Virus record (IMG/VR): IMGVR_UViG_3300025133_000549
Span: 1-25,527 of that record
Reading direction: 5' to 3' (one strand)
Origin: a virus
Length of the DNA: 25,527 nucleotides
In this document: positions 1-7,267 of the stretch, piece by piece
Position numbering within the stretch: position 1 is the stretch's first letter
Layout of the letters: every line of letters starts with the position of its first letter
The notes under the pieces: model-generated
What the model was told of the DNA's origin: nothing
Seen by the model: the letters and a program-made list of their open reading frames with translations, nothing else
Database searches by the model: none
Translations under genes and position numbers: made by a program

Positions 1-212
1 TCTTATCTGAAGTAAATCCTTATCTAGAATCAGTTCAACAAAGACAAGGAGTGTATGCCTTCAAAGTGGTGATGGATGATACAAATAACACAAATGATGT
101 GATTGATAGAAATGAGATGGTAGGTGCTATTTATATTCAACCAACAAGAACTGCTGAATTCATTTATCTTGACTTTAATATCCTTCCCACAGGGGCCACA
201 TTTCCTTCATAA
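1..212 (+). CDS. 18: Tail sheath protein, upstream paralogue (3' end only)
   Basis: The window opens inside this gene; codons start at base 3 and the frame ends with TAA at 210-212. The 69 visible residues end in DFNILPTGATFPS and match the C-terminus of the complete sheath gene that starts 9 nt downstream almost residue for residue, with conservative changes such as V for L, K for R and DD for GS. In contractile phages the sheath C-terminal domain packs against the tail tube and links neighbouring subunits. The gene is therefore a tandem sheath paralogue and not a remnant: its reading frame is intact and most differences from the second copy are synonymous or conservative. The N-terminal part lies outside the window. 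Confidence 0.9.
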   Translation, partial: LSEVNPYLESVQQRQGVYAFKVVMDDTNNTNDVIDRNEMVGAIYIQPTRTAEFIYLDFNILPTGATFPS

Positions 213-221
213 ACAAAAAAT

Positions 222-2315
222 ATGGCAAATAGTTTAATTTCTCCTGGATCATTAACAAGGGAAAAAGATTCAACTCAAATAACATCCCCCCCAGCTAAAG
301 TTGGGGCAGCTGTTGTTGGTCCTACTGTAAAAGGTAAACCTAATATCCCAACTTTAGTTACAAGCTATAGCGAGTATGTAGCTAAATTTGGAAATAAATT
401 TACTAGTGGATCAGGAGCAGGGGCAGTAGAATCTACATATTTAACTTCTATATCGGCTCAAAATTATTTTGCAAACGGAGGAAATTCATTATTAGTAACA
501 AGGATAGTTTCAAGATCTACTGATTTCAGTGCAGCTACTTCCTCAATTATAAATTCTAATGAGGGGTTAACAACGGCCTCACTTACTCTTGATATAACCC
601 CCTTTCATAATGAAGCTGCATCTGTTGGGTCATCTTCATTTAGTATAGAAGGAATTACATTTACATTAACTGGCAGTAGTGGAGGAACTAATACATCAAC
701 TATAATATATTTTCCTTCTGCATCCTCTGCGGCTGTCTCAGCACAATCATCATCTGCCGTTTTTGGGGTTAGTTCATCTATTGCTCCTTATAGTTCATCC
801 CTCCAAAACATATCATCCAGTGTATCCTCAACAAATATTACATACCATGCAATAAATGCTGGAATAGGAGGTAATTCATTTTCCCTAGTATCAGGTAGTG
901 TAACAACTTCTTTTTCAGGAGGTACTAATAAAAATGCATTTATATTAGAAACCTTGAGTCATGGTAATATTTTAAATAGTACAGGACCTACTGGTTCAAG
1001 TGGCACATTGTTAAGTGGTTCAAGGGATAACTTTAGATGGGAGATTGTAAATCCAAATTCCTCCTCAGGAATATTCAATCTCCTAATTAGAAGAGGGGAT
1101 GATAAACCAAACTCTCCTACAATATTAGAAGAATTCCGAAACCTATCATTAGATCCTAAAGCAAGTAATTATATTACCAAGATAATTGGAGATCAGGTTC
1201 AAGAAGTAAGAGGATCAGGGGTAGATGTATATCTCCAACCCACAGGATCATATCTTAATTCTTCAAAATATATAAGAATAAAATCTGTAAACCAGAACAC
1301 ACCTGATTATTTTGATAATAATGGTTCAGCAAGAGATATCTATACTGCATCTATACCCATGGCTTCTTCAGGTACTTTTGGTGATGCAACAGGGGATATA
1401 TATGTTGGGGCTAATACTCTTTATAACAATATAAATTCCTCTACCAAAACCCAAGGATTGACATTTGATAGTTATACTACAGCTATTAATTTATTATCAA
1501 ATAAAGATGAATTCAAATATAATATAATCACCACTCCTGGATTAATTTATCAAGGAGGGTTACAAACACCCTTAAATACCTTAATAGATAATACTGAGGA
1601 TAGAGGGGATGCTATTATTGTATTGGATCTTGAAGCCTATAGTTCTACCATTACCAATGCCATTGGTACTGCCACTAATATAGATTCTTCATATGTTGCT
1701 GCTTACTGGCCCTGGGTTCAAATTACAGAACCAGATACAGGTCAATTGGTATGGATTCCCTCCTCTACATTAGTTCCAGGAACCTATATGAATAATGATA
1801 TAGTTGGGGAACCTTGGTTTGCAGCTGCCGGGGTTAAACGTGGAGGGTTGGATAGGGTTCGTCAAGCAGAACGTAAATTAAATAATACTGATAGAGATAC
1901 ATTGTATGTTGGTAAAATTAATTCTATAGCTACCCTCCCAAAAAGAGGGGTTTTATTATTTGGTAATAAAACATTACAAACCGCGAAATCATCCCTAGAT
2001 AGGGTTAATGTTAGAAGATTACTTATTGAATTAAAAAACTACATCACCCAAGTTGCAGATAACTTGGTATTTGAACAAAACACTACGGCAACAAGAAATA
2101 CCTTTTTATCAACTATTAATCCTTATCTAGAATCAGTTCAACAAAGACAAGGATTGTATGCCTTCAGAGTGGTGATGGATGGTTCAAATAACACAAATGA
2201 TGTGATTGACCGGAATGAATTAATAGGGGCTATCCATGTTCAACCAACAAGAACTGCTGAATTCATTTATTTGGATTTCAACATATTACCAACAGGGGCC
2301 ACTTTTCCCTCATAA
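222..2315 (+). CDS. 18: Tail sheath protein (T4 gp18-like), second copy
   Basis: This 697-aa protein forms the contractile sheath around the tail tube. The N-terminus (LISPGSLTREKD, then VGAAVVGPTVKGKPNIPTLV and a YVAKFG segment) is typical of phage sheath proteins. The C-terminal third has the family pattern NVRRLLIELKNYI, FEQNTTATRN, then IDRNELIGAIHVQPTRTAEF ending near YLDFNI. Residues about 125-260 form a Ser/Gly/Thr-rich stretch, probably an inserted surface domain, which is why the protein is longer than many sheaths. The start ATG at 222 follows an A-rich leader 9 nt after the previous sheath stop, so the two sheath genes are probably co-transcribed. The tail tube gene follows after 64 nt. 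Confidence 0.95.
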   Translation: MANSLISPGSLTREKDSTQITSPPAKVGAAVVGPTVKGKPNIPTLVTSYSEYVAKFGNKFTSGSGAGAVESTYLTSISAQNYFANGGNSLLVTRIVSRSTDFSAATSSIINSNEGLTTASLTLDITPFHNEAASVGSSSFSIEGITFTLTGSSGGTNTSTIIYFPSASSAAVSAQSSSAVFGVSSSIAPYSSSLQNISSSVSSTNITYHAINAGIGGNSFSLVSGSVTTSFSGGTNKNAFILETLSHGNILNSTGPTGSSGTLLSGSRDNFRWEIVNPNSSSGIFNLLIRRGDDKPNSPTILEEFRNLSLDPKASNYITKIIGDQVQEVRGSGVDVYLQPTGSYLNSSKYIRIKSVNQNTPDYFDNNGSARDIYTASIPMASSGTFGDATGDIYVGANTLYNNINSSTKTQGLTFDSYTTAINLLSNKDEFKYNIITTPGLIYQGGLQTPLNTLIDNTEDRGDAIIVLDLEAYSSTITNAIGTATNIDSSYVAAYWPWVQITEPDTGQLVWIPSSTLVPGTYMNNDIVGEPWFAAAGVKRGGLDRVRQAERKLNNTDRDTLYVGKINSIATLPKRGVLLFGNKTLQTAKSSLDRVNVRRLLIELKNYITQVADNLVFEQNTTATRNTFLSTINPYLESVQQRQGLYAFRVVMDGSNNTNDVIDRNELIGAIHVQPTRTAEFIYLDFNILPTGATFPS
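2104..2315 (+). repeat. Second copy of duplicated sheath 3' end
   Basis: These bases align without gaps to 1-212, including the stop codon. The longest identical run is 36 nt (15-50 against 2118-2153), with further identical runs around 25 and 30 nt. The first copy probably extends left of the window, so this is the visible part of a tandem gene duplication. Confidence 0.9.
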
Positions 2316-2346
2316 GTAAAATAATAATGTTTTCCCCTATTTTATT

Positions 2347-2360
2347 ATATTTATAACAAA
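2347..2360 (+). promoter_or_regulatory. Candidate late promoter before tail tube gene
   Basis: The sequence ATATTTATAACAAA matches the motif ATATTTATAAYAAAA found before 4335, 7037 and 21352. It lies 19 nt upstream of the tail tube ATG. No -35-like element is shared among the copies, as in T4 late promoters, but the core differs from T4 TATAAATA. The late role is inferred from the structural genes downstream. Confidence 0.5.
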
Positions 2361-2379
2361 CACATAAAAATAGATAAAT

Positions 2380-2868
2380 ATGCCTTTATTAGATCCTAAC
2401 GAAATATTTTTTACCGCCTTTGAGCCAAAACAAGCCAATAGGTTTGTTTGTTATATTGATGGATTTGCTTCTTATTCTATTAAAGGGATAGGTGCAATTT
2501 CGGTTACACAGGGTTCAATAGCCCTTAACCATATTAATATCCAAAGATTTGTAAAAGGTAAAACTAAATGGAATACAGTCCAATTTACATTATTTGATCC
2601 AATAACACCATCAGGTGCACAATCTATGATGGAATGGGTTAGACTTCACCATGAATCCGTAACAGGTAGAGATGGATATTCTGATTTTTATAAAAAAGAT
2701 TTAACATTCAATGTTATTGGACCTCCTGGTGATGTAGTATCTGAATGGATTATTAAAGGTGCTTTAATTACAGATGCTACATTCGGGGATTATAATTGGG
2801 ATACAGAGGATTCAGCTGTTGAAATCCAAATGACAGTACAGCCTGATTATTGTATTTTAAATTATTAA
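2380..2868 (+). CDS. 19: Tail tube protein (T4 gp19-like)
   Basis: This 162-aa protein is the main subunit of the inner tail tube. Its length fits T4 gp19 (163 aa). Typical features are the opening DPNEIFFTAFEPKQANRF, the central NINIQRFVKGKTKWNTV-like strand, the helix QSMMEWVRLHHE, the YKKDLTF strand and the tail WIIKGALITDATFGDYNW, all characteristic of the phage T4-gp19/tail tube family. It lies directly after the sheath gene, the usual order in T4-like genomes. The leader is A-rich (ATAAAAATAGATAAAT) without a Shine-Dalgarno sequence, and a candidate late promoter lies at 2347-2360. Confidence 0.93.
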   Translation: MPLLDPNEIFFTAFEPKQANRFVCYIDGFASYSIKGIGAISVTQGSIALNHINIQRFVKGKTKWNTVQFTLFDPITPSGAQSMMEWVRLHHESVTGRDGYSDFYKKDLTFNVIGPPGDVVSEWIIKGALITDATFGDYNWDTEDSAVEIQMTVQPDYCILNY

Positions 2869-2872
2869 AAAC

Positions 2873-2904
2873 TTGGCTTAGCCAAATCATTTCCATATCT
2901 TTAC
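2873..2904 (+). promoter_or_regulatory. Bacteroidetes-type promoter of the 81-aa gene
   Basis: TTGGCTTAG at 2873-2881 and TATCTTTAC at 2896-2904 are 14 nt apart (20 nt from TTG to TAT). This fits the Bacteroidetes consensus (-33 TTG, -7 TAnnTTTG). The same two boxes at the same spacing occur before 13295 and 23229. Here the -7 box ends one base before the ATG, so the transcript would be leaderless or nearly so. Confidence 0.75.
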
Positions 2905-2905
2905 T

Positions 2906-3151
2906 ATGAAAAAAAGTGAATTAAGAAAACTCATAAGGGAAGAAATTGACTATCAAACTCTAGAGAATTTAGGGGATCAAATTAGATCTCTAATAGATGA
3001 TAAACCCTTTGATTCTCAACTGGCATATAAGATTTCAAGAATTTTAAACATACCACTAGAACAAGCTGAAAGAATTCGTGATGAAGTTTTAGTAAATGAT
3101 GAGGGTGATATAGAATATATCTTAAATATATATTTAAATAGAGGTTCATAA
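2906..3151 (+). CDS. Small protein with MKKSELR module, independent insert
   Basis: This 81-aa acidic protein has no function I can assign. It begins with MKKSELRKLIREEI, an amphipathic module that recurs at the start of the 93-aa protein at 21821 and inside the protein at 21352. The rest is predicted helical (SRILNIPLEQAERIRDEV). It has its own Bacteroidetes-type promoter immediately upstream and a rho-independent terminator 35 nt downstream, so it is a separate transcription unit placed between tail genes, like the 'morons' of lambdoid phages. It is therefore probably expressed at a different time from the flanking late genes. The ATG at 2906 is the only methionine in the frame. Confidence 0.8.
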   Translation: MKKSELRKLIREEIDYQTLENLGDQIRSLIDDKPFDSQLAYKISRILNIPLEQAERIRDEVLVNDEGDIEYILNIYLNRGS

Positions 3152-3185
3152 GAACAGTGCTCAGAGGGGAAACTTTATATATAGA

Positions 3186-3219
3186 AAGGGATTGATTTTT
3201 TAATCAGTCCTTTTTTTTT
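3186..3219 (+). terminator. Rho-independent terminator
   Basis: A 12-bp stem (3186-3197 with 3202-3213, including two G-T wobbles) with a TTTT loop is followed by a run of nine T. It ends the transcription unit of the 81-aa gene and is the only clear intrinsic terminator in the window. Confidence 0.85.
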
Positions 3220-3280
3220 ATATATGTATACGCGATAATTAAGTTATAACAAATAAAATTGTTTCATTAAAATAAAAACT

Positions 3281-4024
3281 ATGTCTGAAACCAAATTCAA
3301 ATTCCCAACAGAAGAAGTCGATTTACCCTCTAAAGGATTATTATATCCGGAGGGTCATCCATTAAAATCTGGTAAGATTGAAATGAAATATATGACTGCT
3401 AGGGAAGAGGATATTCTTACCAACCAAAATTTTATAAGTAGGGGGGTTGTATTAGATAAACTTTTAGAGGCATTAATTGTTACTAAAGTTAGTTTAAAAG
3501 ATCTTTTAATAGGAGATAAAAATGCGGTTTTAATTTCTTCTCGTATTTTAGGGTATGGTAAAGATTACAAAATTTCTTATAATGGTACTGATCATATTGT
3601 AGATTTAACTGAATTAAAAAATAAAAAATTAGATGAAAAATTATTTGCAGAAGGTATTAATAACTTTGAATATATTCTCCCCCACTCTAAAACAAAAATA
3701 ACATTTAGATTATTAACTGATGGAATTGATAAGCAAATTGAAGAAGAAATTAAAGGAGCTAAAAAAATTAATAAAAACGCCTCCCCTGAGTATTCTACAA
3801 GAATGAAATATTTAATTACATCCGTAGAAGGAGATTCTTCGGGAAAAACCATTAGAGATTTTGTAGATAATTATCTTTTGGCTAGAGATGCAAAAGCCCT
3901 AAGAGATCATGTTATTAAACTCCAACCCGATATAGAATTAAAAACCGAAATAGAAAATGATTTTGGTGAGCTTGAAGAAATAGATATTCCAATTTCTTTA
4001 AATTTTTTTTTCCCTGACTCCTGA
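3281..4024 (+). CDS. T4 gp26-like baseplate hub/tail assembly protein
   Basis: This 247-aa protein resembles the T4 gp26-type baseplate protein family of T4-like phages. Visible family features are the opening FPTEEVDLPSKGLLYP, the block MKYMTAREEDILTNQNFI, the helix VVLDKLLEALIV, SSRILGYGKDY, and the ending IDIPISLNFFFPDS. It lies between tail tube and tape measure genes, which in T4 order corresponds to genes 26-51-(27-28)-29. Its last codons run over a T9 tract (4003-4011). The overlapping frame that opens there continues into a gp51-like sequence, so a frameshifted longer product is possible. The leader AATAAAAACT is A-rich and there is a partial late-motif match (GTTATAACAAATAAA, 3243-3257). 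Confidence 0.75.
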   Translation: MSETKFKFPTEEVDLPSKGLLYPEGHPLKSGKIEMKYMTAREEDILTNQNFISRGVVLDKLLEALIVTKVSLKDLLIGDKNAVLISSRILGYGKDYKISYNGTDHIVDLTELKNKKLDEKLFAEGINNFEYILPHSKTKITFRLLTDGIDKQIEEEIKGAKKINKNASPEYSTRMKYLITSVEGDSSGKTIRDFVDNYLLARDAKALRDHVIKLQPDIELKTEIENDFGELEEIDIPISLNFFFPDS

Positions 4025-4301
4025 GGAAGCTTTAGCATATAGGAGTAATTTATTTTCCCAAATTCATGAAGTAGTTTTTAATGGTAAAGGAGGATATAGT
4101 TGGGAAACTGTATATAATATGCCTATCTGGCTACGAAACTTTACTTTTAATAAACTAAAAGAATATTATGATGCTGAGCAAGCAGCAGCTAACAAAGATC
4201 CTAATAAAATTGATTTAACAAACCCAGATAAATCAACACCCCCACAAAAAAGACCATCACATTCACCTCCTTCATATGTAACCAAGGTGTCAAGAAAGTA
4301 A
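4002..4301 (+). CDS. gp51-like tail/baseplate assembly protein, probably made by frameshift
   Basis: The frame is open from 4002 (TAA at 3999-4001 closes it upstream) to 4301. From about 4014 it reads LTPEEALAYRSNLFSQIHEV, then a GKGGYSWETVYNMPIWLRNF segment, which looks like real protein and is similar to small assembly proteins that follow gp26 in T4-like phages. The first ATG is 4119 and would discard about 35 plausible residues; it has no ribosome binding site near it. The frame is +1 (or -2) relative to the gp26-like gene and the two overlap over the T9 tract. I therefore read it as the downstream part of a frameshift product, with a non-ATG start or a homopolymer length error as alternatives. 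The C-terminus is Pro/Ser/Lys-rich. Confidence 0.6.
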   Translation: MFFSLTPEEALAYRSNLFSQIHEVVFNGKGGYSWETVYNMPIWLRNFTFNKLKEYYDAEQAAANKDPNKIDLTNPDKSTPPQKRPSHSPPSYVTKVSRK

Positions 4302-4310
4302 TATTTTTTA

Positions 4311-4325
4311 ATATTTATAATAAAA
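4311..4325 (+). promoter_or_regulatory. Candidate late promoter before tape measure gene
   Basis: ATATTTATAATAAAA, a full match to the shared motif ATATTTATAAYAAAA, ends 9 nt before the tape measure ATG at 4335 and begins 9 nt after the preceding stop. Confidence 0.5.
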
Positions 4326-4334
4326 TATTACTCA

Positions 4335-7013
4335 ATGCCCGTTGATCCAAAACAATTTAAAAAAGATCTAGAAGATCTTAATAAACTTTATAGGCAGTTG
4401 GAAAGAAAAGCTCTAAGTGCCAGCGACTTTTCTAAAGGAGCAGAAGGGGCTAAGCAAATGGCTATTTACCTTAGGGAAGCAAAAACAGAAGTTGCTATAT
4501 TAAATACCTCATTTAAAGATACAGCTAATTGGATTGGGGAGATTGCTGAAGAATGGTCAACAGGTTTTGTGAAGCCTCTTAAAGAAGGAACAAAATCCTT
4601 TAGAGTCTTAAGAGGTCTTGCATCTGATTTAGAAGATGATTTACATGGTGTTATTGATTTAGAAAAAAAACAATTATTAAATATAAAAAAGAAAGCTGAA
4701 CAGGAGAAGGAAAACCATAATAGAATAAAGGAAAACCTTGAAAAGAAAAAGAGGGATGGGAAGGAATTAAACACTGAAGAACAATCACTTTTAGCTAATT
4801 TGACTGCTGATGTAAAAGTAACTACGGTCATTATTTCCCAAGCCAAAAAAAGGCTTGAACAAGAAAGAAAGATTGCTAAAACCGCAGGGGTAACAGGAGC
4901 CATATTTAATAGTTTATCATCAACATTAGGAAAAGTAGGAATAGGATCAGAATTTTTTGAAGATGGAAAGAAAAATATAAGAGAAGCAGCTAAAAGTGGA
5001 TCAAAATTAAAGGTAGTAGGGGCTGGTATCTCGTCATTATTTAAGGGAATAGGAGAAGCATTAATGGATCCTGTAGTAATATTTGGTTTACTTACTACAG
5101 CATTTACTTCTTTATTAGCATTAGGTCAAAAATTCGCACAATATACAGCAGATATAGGAAAGGCATTTTTAGGTATGGGAGCAGACTCTAAAACTGTTGC
5201 TGATAATTTAAAGAATATGGCTGCTGGTAGTGAGGGTCTTTACATGAATTTTGAAGAAGCCAAAAAGGCTTTGATTGGGTTAAATAAGGTAGCAGGAACA
5301 AGTGTTGAATTTTCTGAAGCCCAAATAAAAAACTATCAAAAATTAACCCATTTTTTAGGTTTAAGTGAAGAAGCAGCTCAAGGATTATTTAAAACATCAT
5401 TACTTTCTGGAAGTGGTTTTGAAGATGTAGCTTCAGAAATAGGAGGTGTAGTAGCAGGATTAAATCAATCAAATGGTTTATCTCTTAATTTAAATGATGT
5501 TTTAGAAGAAGTATCAAAAGCTTCTTCAACCACAAGATTTAATGTGGGCCAAACATCAAGGGCTTTAGCAGCAGCAGCATTTGAAGCTAAACGTTTAGGA
5601 ATGACTTTAGACCAAATATCTTCAGCAGCAGAAAGCACATTAGATTTTGAAAGTTCTATTGCAAATGAAATTAAAGCTGAATTACTTTTAGGTAAAGATT
5701 TAAACTTAGAGAAATTAAGATACGAGGCATTAACTGGTGATACTAATACACAGGCCAAAGAATTAAATAGACTTCTTGCTGAAAATGTAGAGTCAACAGA
5801 GGGTAATGTTATAAAACAAAAGGCATTAGCTGATTCTTTAGGTATGAGTGTTGAAGATATGCTAAAAGCAAATGACGCACGAATACTACAAAATGAATTA
5901 TCAAAAAGGGGAATCACTGATAGGGTAAAAGCAGAAAAAGCACTTGCTATTTTAAGGTCAAAAGGTTTAACTCAAGAACAAGCTTTAGAAAAATTAGCTA
6001 AAGGAAAGCTTGACGCTATTGTTGAAGAAGGTAAAAAGGCTGAAACATCCATGAGAATGTTAGAAAATGCAAAAGAAACTTTAATGGTATCCATAGCACC
6101 TTTAGCTGATAAAATAGCAAAACTTGTTCAGTCTTTTGCTGAAAGTGGTGCATTAAAAAGTATGTTAAAAACAATAGGTGGAGTACTTAAATGGATTGGG
6201 GAAAATCCTAAAACATTTTTAGGTATTGGAGCTCTTGCAGGGGGTGCTATGTTTGCCGGAAAAGCTTTAGCAGGTAAATTAGGTACTGAAAGGAATCCTA
6301 TGGTAGTAAAATTTGCTGAAAAAGTAATAGGAGGACTTAAAAGTATATTTAAAGGTAAAAAGGGCAAACCCAGTATGATAGCCAAGGGGCTACAAAAATT
6401 GAATCCCATGAATTGGGGTAAAAAAATGGGTAAATCAGGGCTTTATAAAAAGAGTTCTAAAGGAATTATTTCAAAAACACTAGGTAAGGTTAGTAAAAGT
6501 GTAGTACCGAAAGTTGCTGGTAAAAATATTGCAAAAATTGGAGCTAAATTAGGAGCCAAAGCAATGGGAAAATCTTTACTTAAAAGAATACCTGGTCTTG
6601 GAGCATTAGCAGGAGTAGGTTTTGCAATAGATAGAGTAGCTAAAGGAGATATGGTTGGTGCCGCAATGGAATTAGCATCTGGAGGAGCAAGTTTATTAGA
6701 TCTTGTAGCCCCAGGAGCAGGTTTAACAGCAGGATTAGCTATGGATGCAGCAATAGCTGCTAGAGATATACACAAAGCAACATCAGAGGGAGAAGGAATA
6801 GCATCAGATTTTATTTCAAGACCGGGTCAACCCATACAAAAATTTAGAGCTGATGATGTTATAGTGGGGGGTACTAATTTAAATGGGGGGGGTAATAGGG
6901 TTGAACAATTACTTGAAAGATTAGTAGTAGCTGTTGAAAGTGGTGGTGATGTTTATATTGATGGAGCTAAAGCAGGCAGATCATTAGTATTGGCAGCTTC
7001 CCAAATGGGTTAA
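4335..7013 (+). CDS. Tape measure protein (T4 gp29 counterpart)
   Basis: This 892-aa protein is the longest helical protein of the tail block and lies where the tape measure is expected, after the gp26/51 genes. It sets tail length and is extruded from the tube on infection. Residues about 95-190 are strongly charged and coiled-coil-like (EKKKRDGKELNTEEQ). Hydrophobic segments occur near residues 245-265 (PVVIFGLLTTAFTSLLALGQ) and 635-655 (FLGIGALAGGAMFAGKALAG). The middle is helical and Ala/Leu/Lys-rich, followed by a very basic Gly/Lys region (about 660-760). The C-terminus with GGDVYIDGAKAG is common in tape measure proteins. At about 1.5 angstrom per residue the predicted tail would be near 130 nm; this is an estimate. 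Confidence 0.85.
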   Translation: MPVDPKQFKKDLEDLNKLYRQLERKALSASDFSKGAEGAKQMAIYLREAKTEVAILNTSFKDTANWIGEIAEEWSTGFVKPLKEGTKSFRVLRGLASDLEDDLHGVIDLEKKQLLNIKKKAEQEKENHNRIKENLEKKKRDGKELNTEEQSLLANLTADVKVTTVIISQAKKRLEQERKIAKTAGVTGAIFNSLSSTLGKVGIGSEFFEDGKKNIREAAKSGSKLKVVGAGISSLFKGIGEALMDPVVIFGLLTTAFTSLLALGQKFAQYTADIGKAFLGMGADSKTVADNLKNMAAGSEGLYMNFEEAKKALIGLNKVAGTSVEFSEAQIKNYQKLTHFLGLSEEAAQGLFKTSLLSGSGFEDVASEIGGVVAGLNQSNGLSLNLNDVLEEVSKASSTTRFNVGQTSRALAAAAFEAKRLGMTLDQISSAAESTLDFESSIANEIKAELLLGKDLNLEKLRYEALTGDTNTQAKELNRLLAENVESTEGNVIKQKALADSLGMSVEDMLKANDARILQNELSKRGITDRVKAEKALAILRSKGLTQEQALEKLAKGKLDAIVEEGKKAETSMRMLENAKETLMVSIAPLADKIAKLVQSFAESGALKSMLKTIGGVLKWIGENPKTFLGIGALAGGAMFAGKALAGKLGTERNPMVVKFAEKVIGGLKSIFKGKKGKPSMIAKGLQKLNPMNWGKKMGKSGLYKKSSKGIISKTLGKVSKSVVPKVAGKNIAKIGAKLGAKAMGKSLLKRIPGLGALAGVGFAIDRVAKGDMVGAAMELASGGASLLDLVAPGAGLTAGLAMDAAIAARDIHKATSEGEGIASDFISRPGQPIQKFRADDVIVGGTNLNGGGNRVEQLLERLVVAVESGGDVYIDGAKAGRSLVLAASQMG

Positions 7014-7027
7014 TATTTATAATAAAA
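7013..7027 (+). promoter_or_regulatory. Candidate late promoter before 75-aa gene
   Basis: ATATTTATAATAAAA begins at the last base of the tape measure stop codon and ends 9 nt before the ATG at 7037, the same spacing as before 4335. Confidence 0.5.
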
Positions 7028-7036
7028 CAAACAATT

Positions 7037-7264
7037 ATGCCTGGAATACTTGATAATTTAACAAATAACAATTCAATTTTCTCTAACCTAAATGGTGGGC
7101 CTGGTCCTGTAAATGATTTTGAGAATTCAAAATTACATAATCAATACTCGATTAATGGAACTCCTAATGTTGTTAATAAACCTTCCCCTTCCATATTAGA
7201 TTTAGATGGGTTGGTACCTGCAACTAATTATCGTGATAATGCCCCAGAGAATAGAACATTTTAA
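7037..7264 (+). CDS. Small tail-region protein, unknown
   Basis: This 75-aa protein is rich in Asn, Pro, Gly and Ser (GGPGPVNDFENSKLHNQYS) and has no recognisable domain, membrane segment or signal. It is probably largely unstructured. It sits between the tape measure and the next baseplate gene. The stop TAA (7262-7264) overlaps an alternative ATG at 7264, but the downstream gene reads from 7268, so the two cistrons are almost contiguous and probably translationally coupled. A small virion or assembly role is inferred only from position. Confidence 0.7.
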   Translation: MPGILDNLTNNNSIFSNLNGGPGPVNDFENSKLHNQYSINGTPNVVNKPSPSILDLDGLVPATNYRDNAPENRTF

Positions 7265-7267
7265 TGG

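Noticed and set aside
4119-4301. ATG at 4119 as the true start of a 60-aa gene
   Set aside because: The same frame is coding-like for about 35 residues upstream, and no ribosome binding site or A-rich leader precedes 4119.
4466-4903. Long antisense open frame in the tape measure gene (also 5465-5917, 6128-6409, 6443-6775)
   Set aside because: These lie opposite a clearly coding gene, have Ser/Phe/Pro-rich composition typical of antisense frames, and lack promoters or leaders. All recognisable genes are on the + strand.
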